From: Monarcha castaneiventris obscurior | Lineage: Eukaryota; Chordata; Aves; Passeriformes; Monarchidae | DNA length: 64,000 nt | Direction: 5' to 3' | Assembly (NCBI GenBank): GCA_026261815.1 | Contig: JAMPIT010000575.1 | Span: forward strand, 38,417,501 to 38,481,500 | Shown here: piece by piece, positions 61,701 to 64,000 of the stretch | How the letters are laid out: each line of letters starts with the position of its first letter | Position numbering within the stretch: the first letter of the stretch is position 1 | Notes under the pieces: generated by a model | The model's database searches: none | Told to the model about the DNA's origin: nothing | Seen by the model: only the letters and a program-made list of their open reading frames with translations | Program-made: the position numbers and the translations under genes

Positions 61701-62418
61701 GAAGCGCCGGGCACCGCAGGGATGCGCTTCAGCGGATTGGGGGGGGGGGGGGGGCTGGGAATTCTTTGGGGCTTTTCTTACATTTTTAAAGCTCTGATCT
61801 CCGATTCCCCCCCGCACAAAGACTTGACGGAGACCGCGGTGGTGCATTTCGCCGGTGAAATATGTGGATAATAAACTTTGCAAGCGCGGCTGGGCCCCAA
61901 GTGAAGCCCCCCGATGCCATCGGGAGGCCGGGTCCCCCCCGAGCCCTCGGGATGCAGGGGGCAGCCTGGGACAAGGGCAAGTGACAGCCGTCCCAAGGGG
62001 GATGGATGGGGGCGGTGGGGGCGCGGGGCTTGGCACCCCCGGGCCCCCCCGGGCCCACGTCCCCCCGGCCCTGCACCCCTCTCCTGCCCCCCAGCCCACC
62101 CTCCCCAGGCAATCCCCCTGGAAAGCGCCCCATGCACGCCCCCTGCTCCCCTCTATCCCCCGCCCCACCGCTGCCCTACTGCCCATTTCCCCTCAGCCAC
62201 TGTCGCCGTCCGTGCCCCCCCGCCAAGCCTCTGTCCCACCGCCCCTGGCTGCCCCAATCCCCCCTAGGAGCCTCTCCTGCAGCTCCCGCCTCCCCGGAGC
62301 GGGCGCCCCCCGGTACCTGTCTCGGCACCTTCCGGCAATTGCCGCACACCCGGTACTGCCCGGCGGCGGCGGCGGCGGCGGCGGCGCTGCCCACAGGTGC
62401 GGAGCCGAGGCGGTTCAT
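26091..62418 (-). CDS. SESN3: Sestrin-3, whole coding gene (10 exons, 490 aa)
   Basis: Ten exons on the - strand join in frame into 490 residues, against 492 in human. Sestrins are stress-induced proteins that bind GATOR2 and restrain mTORC1. The order is a short N-terminal part with an alanine tract (12-19), an AhpD-like domain (about 76-230), an acidic linker (about 312-345) and the C-terminal domain (about 349-490). Cys129, Tyr131 and His136 match the sestrin-2 redox residues Cys125, Tyr127 and His132. Thr384, Thr387, Thr396, Leu399, Arg400, Trp454 and Glu461 match the sestrin-2 leucine pocket with a constant offset of 10, and Asp416-Asp417 match its GATOR2-binding pair. SESN3 rather than SESN1 or SESN2 is chosen from overall similarity to SESN3 as I recall it and from the ENDOD1 neighbour. 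All splice sites are GT-AG. Confidence 0.97.
26178..27019 (-). other. SESN3 intron 9
   Basis: This 842-bp intron has donor GTGTGT and acceptor TTTCACAG. It holds the compound (ACT)11(ACA)12 microsatellite and a short (TA) run near 26,650. Nothing else is recognised. Confidence 0.9.
26794..26862. repeat. compound (ACT)11(ACA)12 microsatellite
   Basis: Eleven uninterrupted ACT units (26,794-26,826) pass directly into twelve ACA units (26,827-26,862) in SESN3 intron 9. Confidence 0.95.
27020..27164 (-). CDS. SESN3: SESN3 coding exon 9
   Basis: This 145-bp exon starts with the last base of Arg414 and encodes residues 415-462. It carries Y-D-D-Y-D-Y (Asp416-Asp417, the GATOR2-binding pair of sestrin-2), Trp454 and Glu461 of the leucine pocket. 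The acceptor is TTCTGCAG and the donor GTGTGT. Confidence 0.96.
27165..28442 (-). other. SESN3 intron 8
   Basis: This intron is mostly occupied by a long CR1 copy (27,311-28,205) inserted in the same orientation as the gene. Donor GTATGG and acceptor TTCTGCAG are intact. Confidence 0.9.
27311..28205 (-). mobile_element. CR1 LINE fragment (about 0.9 kb) with reverse-transcriptase remnant
   Basis: The - strand copy carries the end of the CR1 pol frame: the frame near 28,180-27,990 reads like the CR1 segment with F-T-D-N-T-K-L-G (usually F-A-D-D-T-K-L-G) and L-D-R-L-D-Q-W-A. It is followed by the CR1 3' UTR to near 27,311. The frame is broken further downstream, so the copy is dead. Confidence 0.95.
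28443..28633 (-). CDS. SESN3: SESN3 coding exon 8
   Basis: This 191-bp exon encodes residues 351-413 and two bases of Arg414. It contains L-T-Y-N-T-M-A-T (Thr384, Thr387) and D-V-D-T-T-T-L-R-R (Thr396, Leu399, Arg400), the leucine-binding segments of the sestrin C-terminal domain. The acceptor is TTCCTGCAG and the donor GTATGG. Confidence 0.96.
28634..31000 (-). other. SESN3 intron 7
   Basis: This 2.4-kb intron has donor GTATCA and acceptor TTCCTGCAG. It includes a more GC-rich stretch at about 29,020-29,650 that I could not classify. No exon-like signal fitting sestrin was seen. Confidence 0.85.
29020..29650. other. unclassified GC-richer segment in SESN3 intron 7
   Basis: Composition differs from the AT-rich flanks, and short diverged open frames exist on both strands. 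I could not match it to CR1 or a protein family. It may be an old repeat or a decayed retrocopy. Confidence 0.3.
31001..31116 (-). CDS. SESN3: SESN3 coding exon 7
   Basis: This 116-bp exon encodes residues 312 (part) to 350, beginning [13 protein letters not shown] and ending F-R-A-Q. It joins in frame with exon 6 (phase 1) and exon 8 (phase 0). The acceptor is TTCTTCACAG and the donor GTATCA. An upstream AG at 31,144-31,145 would extend the exon by 27 in-frame bases. Confidence 0.93.
31117..33336 (-). other. SESN3 intron 6
   Basis: This 2.2-kb intron has donor GTATTT. It contains the possible alternative acceptor for exon 7 at its 3' end. I see no repeat family or coding segment in the rest. 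Confidence 0.85.
33337..33484 (-). CDS. SESN3: SESN3 coding exon 6
   Basis: This 148-bp exon encodes residues 263-311 and the first base of codon 312. It reads [15 protein letters not shown] followed by a highly charged stretch rich in Glu and Lys, the flexible linker between the two sestrin domains. The acceptor is TTTGCAG and the donor GTATTT. Confidence 0.96.
34454..34504. repeat. direct repeat of a 22-bp AT-rich unit containing GTTAATTAAC
   Basis: Copies at 34,454-34,475 and 34,483-34,504 differ at one base and each contains the 10-bp palindrome GTTAATTAAC, a homeodomain-type sequence. The start-to-start spacing is 29 bp. Confidence 0.85.
34629..34744. repeat. compound (ATT)n / (ACT)19 microsatellite
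   Basis: An ATT/TAA-type tract (about 34,629-34,680) is followed by nineteen uninterrupted ACT units (34,688-34,744). It produces artefact open frames of poly-Ser and poly-Leu type. Confidence 0.95.
35121..35357 (-). CDS. SESN3: SESN3 coding exon 5
   Basis: This 237-bp exon encodes residues 184-262, beginning [11 protein letters not shown] and including [14 protein letters not shown], which closes the AhpD-like domain. The acceptor is TCATTTCAG and the donor GTTAGT. Confidence 0.97.
35358..35741 (-). other. SESN3 intron 4
   Basis: A 384-bp intron with donor GTACCT and acceptor TCATTTCAG. Nothing notable is seen within it. Confidence 0.9.
35742..35924 (-). CDS. SESN3: SESN3 coding exon 4
   Basis: This 183-bp exon encodes residues 123-183, beginning [14 protein letters not shown]. 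Cys129, Tyr131 and His136 keep the spacing of the redox residues known in sestrin-2. It ends L-I-T-K-E-H-I-Q. The acceptor is TTATTCCAG and the donor GTACCT. Confidence 0.97.
35925..36607 (-). other. SESN3 intron 3
   Basis: A 683-bp intron with donor GTATGT and acceptor TTATTCCAG. A diverged CR1-like stretch (about 36,125-36,375) is the only content recognised. Confidence 0.88.
36125..36375 (-). mobile_element. diverged CR1-like fragment
   Basis: The + strand text around AGTGAAAACTGTTTTCCTAG and the following CTGGAATTTCTTGTGCCTCA resembles the inverted CR1 3' UTR, at clear divergence. No intact terminus was seen. Confidence 0.5.
36608..36805 (-). CDS. SESN3: SESN3 coding exon 3
   Basis: This 198-bp exon encodes residues 57-122, from [12 protein letters not shown] to R-H-Y-I-A-I-M. 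It begins the folded AhpD-like domain and includes [10 protein letters not shown], strongly conserved in sestrins. The acceptor is TTTCCAAG and the donor GTATGT. Confidence 0.97.
36806..39132 (-). other. SESN3 intron 2
   Basis: This 2.3-kb intron has donor GTAAGT. It is AT-rich, and I see no recognisable repeat, RNA gene or exon inside it. Confidence 0.85.
39133..39198 (-). CDS. SESN3: SESN3 coding exon 2 (66 bp)
   Basis: This exon, too short to stand out as an open frame, was found from the peptide [13 protein letters not shown], which matches the sestrin-3 N-terminal region. It encodes residues 35-56, has acceptor TTTTGCAG and consensus donor GTAAGT, and joins exons 1 and 3 in phase 0. Confidence 0.94.
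40075..40235 (-). mobile_element. diverged CR1 fragment
   Basis: The + strand phrases TTTTCCTAATGTCTAACCTG and TTGCTTCTTGTCTTTTGCTC match the inverted CR1 3' UTR of older subfamilies. Both ends are lost. Confidence 0.65.
43771..43789. repeat. short (TGC)6 microsatellite
   Basis: Six uninterrupted TGC units in SESN3 intron 1. Confidence 0.85.
50991..51006. repeat. poly-T run within a pyrimidine tract
   Basis: Sixteen T residues follow a CT-rich stretch beginning near 50,961. Confidence 0.85.
57042..57078. repeat. short tandem duplication (16-bp unit)
   Basis: AGCCAACTAGGCTATT at 57,042-57,057 is repeated with one change at 57,063-57,078. The spacing is 21 bp. Probably a local duplication. 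Confidence 0.7.
57409..57425. repeat. poly-T run, 17 bp
   Basis: Seventeen T residues follow a T/C-rich lead-in in SESN3 intron 1. Confidence 0.85.
57575..57850 (-). mobile_element. ancient CR1-group LINE fragment
   Basis: ATCATATCCCCTCTCAGCCT, the later CCCTCTCTGTGCCTGTTTAAT and the spacing between them match the inverted 3' part of old CR1-group elements seen across sauropsids. It is much more diverged than the other copies. Confidence 0.6.
61317..61332. repeat. poly-A run, 16 bp
   Basis: Sixteen A residues inside SESN3 intron 1, about 1 kb downstream of exon 1 on the gene's strand. Confidence 0.85.
61739..61754. repeat. poly-G run, 16 bp
   Basis: Sixteen G residues on the + strand at the edge of the CpG island. 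Length may be unreliable. Confidence 0.85.
62317..62418 (-). CDS. SESN3: SESN3 coding exon 1
   Basis: This exon encodes residues 1-34, starting M-N-R and including C-G-N-C-R-K-V, which matches the sestrin-3 N terminus. The ATG sits in a full Kozak context (CCGCCACCATG). A GCC/GCG repeat encodes eight consecutive alanines (12-19). The donor after CAG is GTACCG, in phase 0. The exon's 5' UTR extends into the CpG island by an unknown length. Confidence 0.93.
62361..62386. repeat. (CGG)n repeat coding poly-alanine
   Basis: About eight CGG units on the + strand lie inside SESN3 exon 1 and encode the alanine tract on the - strand. Confidence 0.93.
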
Positions 62419-62588
62419 GGTGGCGGGGACGGCGGCGAGGCCCGGGCGGGACGGGAGGCGCAGGACGCTCGGCTCCGCTGGGCTCCGCGCCGCTCAGCTG
62501 CCCGCGCCGCCGGCCGCCCCCATCCCCGGCCGCGGCCCCAGCGCCCGCTCCGCGCCGCCGCCCCCCGCGCACACCCCCGCGGGCCCGG

Positions 62589-62827
62589 CCAATCCGCGCC
62601 GCCCGCCCCGCCCGCCGCCGCCGCCGCCGCCCAATCGCCACGGGCCGCCCGCCGCCGGCCAATGGGCAGCGCCCGCTCCGGCTCCCATCTCCGGGCAGCC
62701 TGCGAGAGGGGGCGGGGCCGGGGGCGGGGCCAGCGCCGCGGGGGGGCGGGGCCGGCGGCGTCTCCGGGCGGCCTTGGTCAGAGAGGGGCGGAGCCGGCGC
62801 CTCGGCGCGTGCCTTCCGCTGGCCAAT
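62589..62827 (-). promoter_or_regulatory. cluster of four CCAAT boxes upstream of SESN3
   Basis: CCAAT occurs on the + strand at 62,589, 62,631, 62,659 and 62,823, that is, inverted (ATTGG) relative to SESN3, 171-409 bp upstream of the ATG. Several such boxes with GC boxes are typical of NF-Y-dependent promoters. Confidence 0.55.
62708..62751 (+). promoter_or_regulatory. GC-box cluster and G-quadruplex motif
   Basis: Five or more G runs of at least four, separated by one to a few bases, give overlapping GGGGCGGGG boxes and satisfy the usual quadruplex pattern on the + strand (the template strand for SESN3). Confidence 0.6.
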
Positions 62828-62839
62828 GAGGTGGGCGCC

Positions 62840-62847
62840 ATGCAAAT
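62840..62847 (+). promoter_or_regulatory. octamer ATGCAAAT
   Basis: A perfect POU-factor octamer lies 13 bp from the distal CCAAT box, about 420 bp upstream of the SESN3 ATG. Binding is not shown. Confidence 0.35.
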
Positions 62848-63132
62848 GAGGCTGGGAGGCCACGCCCCCAGGGCCGGGTCCCCGCGGCTCCCGCGGGCCC
62901 AGGAGCGGCCCCGGGGTCCCGGTGTGGGGTCGGCGCTGTGGGGCGGGGCCCGCCCCAGCTCCCGGGCCGCCAGCACCGGGAATCGCCATCCTCAGCCGCC
63001 CGGGACACCCCCGGCCCCGGGGGGCGGCGATCTGCCCTCCCTACCAGGGCGGCGGGTTGCACATGCAGGGACACGAGTGCCCGGCGGAGCAGGATGAGGT
63101 GTTTGCTCCAGGGAAGTTGGGAGCACGCATGC

Positions 63133-63136
<4 letters not shown>

Positions 63137-63177
<41 letters not shown>
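63137..63177. repeat. (GT)20 dinucleotide repeat
   Basis: About twenty uninterrupted GT units just upstream of the SESN3 CpG island. Such alternating tracts can adopt Z-DNA and are often length-variable. Confidence 0.95.
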
Positions 63178-63178
<1 letters not shown>

Positions 63179-64000
63179 TTGCCTCAGGTCGCCGGGATTG
63201 TCAGGGATGATGAGTCAGGTTTTCTAGGCTCCATGCTAATGCACGGAGATGGAGTGTATAATTAGGACAGAGGCAAATCTATTATCTGCAGCCTCGGAGA
63301 GCTGGGGTATGAGCCTCTCCTTTGCATCACTGCATTTTCCCTGGCCTCTGTGCTCTTTAGCTTTTAAATGCGCACAGATGAGCTTCAGCCTAAGTAGTCC
63401 CACCGACGTCAATAAAAGTTCATTAAATGTCGAGCGTTATATAATTCCTGTTTTGAAAGATGATGATATAGAAGGATTTTATTTCTTATTTTTTAATGGC
63501 GACAGAATGCTACTAAGCTACGAAATTTTTAAGCAGATTTGGGATGTTACATCGTTTTCAAGGTTTCTCCCAGAGAAACATTTTTTAATCAGCTGCTTGA
63601 GAACTGTGATTTGCTTTGCCTGGGAATAGTTTCTATTTTTGCAAAATGAAGCGTTGTATAATGTAGTCAACTGACTGGCTAAAAAGGGCACAATGCAATT
63701 AGTAATTTACATATCTTAAAGGAGACTGATTGAAACTACATCTATCTTTGAGAACTACCGAAAAGTTTCTCAGATCAGACTTTGCCACTATGAGTAAAAC
63801 CACATCCACAGGAACATTCTCCTCCGTCCTTTCCCTTCTGTCCATTCCAAAAGGGATCTTTTCCTCAGGCAGAGCAGCCTTCAACAGACGGACACTCTGT
63901 GGACTCCACTGTTGGGAATACATCCAAATGTTACAGTCACAGACAGCAATAAAAATGCTTGGAAAGGAATAGATGGAAGGGGGTTGCTTTTTTTTTTTTC
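63178..64000. other. upstream flank of SESN3
   Basis: This AT-richer flank has an AP-1 consensus TGAGTCA at 63,211-63,217 and a terminal poly-T run from about 63,987. Open frames up to 126 codons show no family resemblance. No gene is called. Confidence 0.6.
63211..63217 (+). promoter_or_regulatory. AP-1 site TGAGTCA
   Basis: A perfect AP-1/TRE heptamer in the context GATGAGTCAG lies about 0.8 kb upstream of the SESN3 ATG. It partly resembles NF-E2/Maf-type elements. Sestrins respond to oxidative stress, but use of this site is only an inference. Confidence 0.35.

Larger units (their letters stand above)
39199..62316 (-). other. SESN3 intron 1 (23.1 kb)
   Basis: This long first intron runs from donor GTACCG beside exon 1 to acceptor TTTTGCAG. 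It holds two old CR1 pieces (near 40.1 and 57.6 kb), a short (TGC) run at 43,771-43,789, poly-T runs at 50,991-51,006 and 57,409-57,425, poly-A at 61,317-61,332 and poly-G at 61,739-61,754. Its last 400 bp lie in the CpG island. No other gene could be supported on either strand. Confidence 0.85.
61900..63100. promoter_or_regulatory. CpG island with SESN3 promoter
   Basis: This 1.2-kb stretch is very rich in G, C and CpG and surrounds SESN3 exon 1, as expected of a broad CpG-island promoter. Upstream of the ATG are four CCAAT boxes and many GGGGCGGGG-type Sp/KLF boxes, with no TATA box seen. Long open frames here on both strands are products of the GC bias. The exact transcription start cannot be read from sequence. 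Confidence 0.88.

Noticed and set aside
61855..63097. Open frames of 324 and 363 codons on the + strand, and several on the - strand, across the CpG island
   Set aside because: They overlap in multiple frames, are dominated by Pro, Ala, Gly and Arg, and reflect lack of stop codons in GC-rich sequence. Only the 34-codon SESN3 exon 1 is supported.

Overview
This is a stretch of bird nuclear genome. The evidence is several CR1 retrotransposon fragments with the typical avian 3' end (ATTCTGTG-type terminal repeat), GT-AG spliced genes, a CpG-island promoter, and two genes whose products match vertebrate ENDOD1 and SESN3. As I recall, these two are also neighbours on human chromosome 11q21. No bacterial operon, CRISPR array, tRNA or rRNA gene was seen.

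Layout. (1) 1-11,045: an ENDOD1-like gene on the + strand with two coding exons (956-1249 and 6939-8072, 475 codons plus stop). Its 5.7-kb intron holds a near-perfect 33-bp inverted repeat. A long 3' UTR probably ends at the AATAAA at 11,018. (2) About 11,046-17,530: the space between two convergent genes. It holds three CR1 fragments, a GC-rich patch near 15.9-16.8 kb and no convincing gene. (3) About 17,530-62,418: the complete SESN3 (sestrin-3) gene on the - strand. It has ten coding exons that join in frame into a 490-residue protein. The proposed 3' UTR is about 8.5 kb and intron 1 is 23 kb. A 66-bp second coding exon (39,133-39,198) was found by reading the splice sites. (4) About 61,900-63,100: the CpG island containing SESN3 exon 1 and its promoter, with four CCAAT boxes and many GC boxes. 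(5) 63,100-64,000: upstream flank with a (GT)20 tract and an AP-1 site.

Function. ENDOD1 is a membrane-associated protein with a DNA/RNA non-specific endonuclease-type domain; here the DRGH-type catalytic motif reads ERGL. Sestrin-3 is a stress-induced inhibitor of mTORC1 that acts through GATOR2. The AhpD-like redox motif, the aspartate pair for GATOR2 and all the leucine-pocket residues known from sestrin-2 are present. The two genes are neighbours by conserved gene order; nothing in the sequence suggests a shared pathway.

No new multi-gene system is evident. The most unusual items are the 78-nt intronic hairpin, the altered ENDOD1 active site, an in-frame tandem splice acceptor at SESN3 exon 7, and the expanded alanine tract encoded by a CGG/GCC repeat in SESN3 exon 1.
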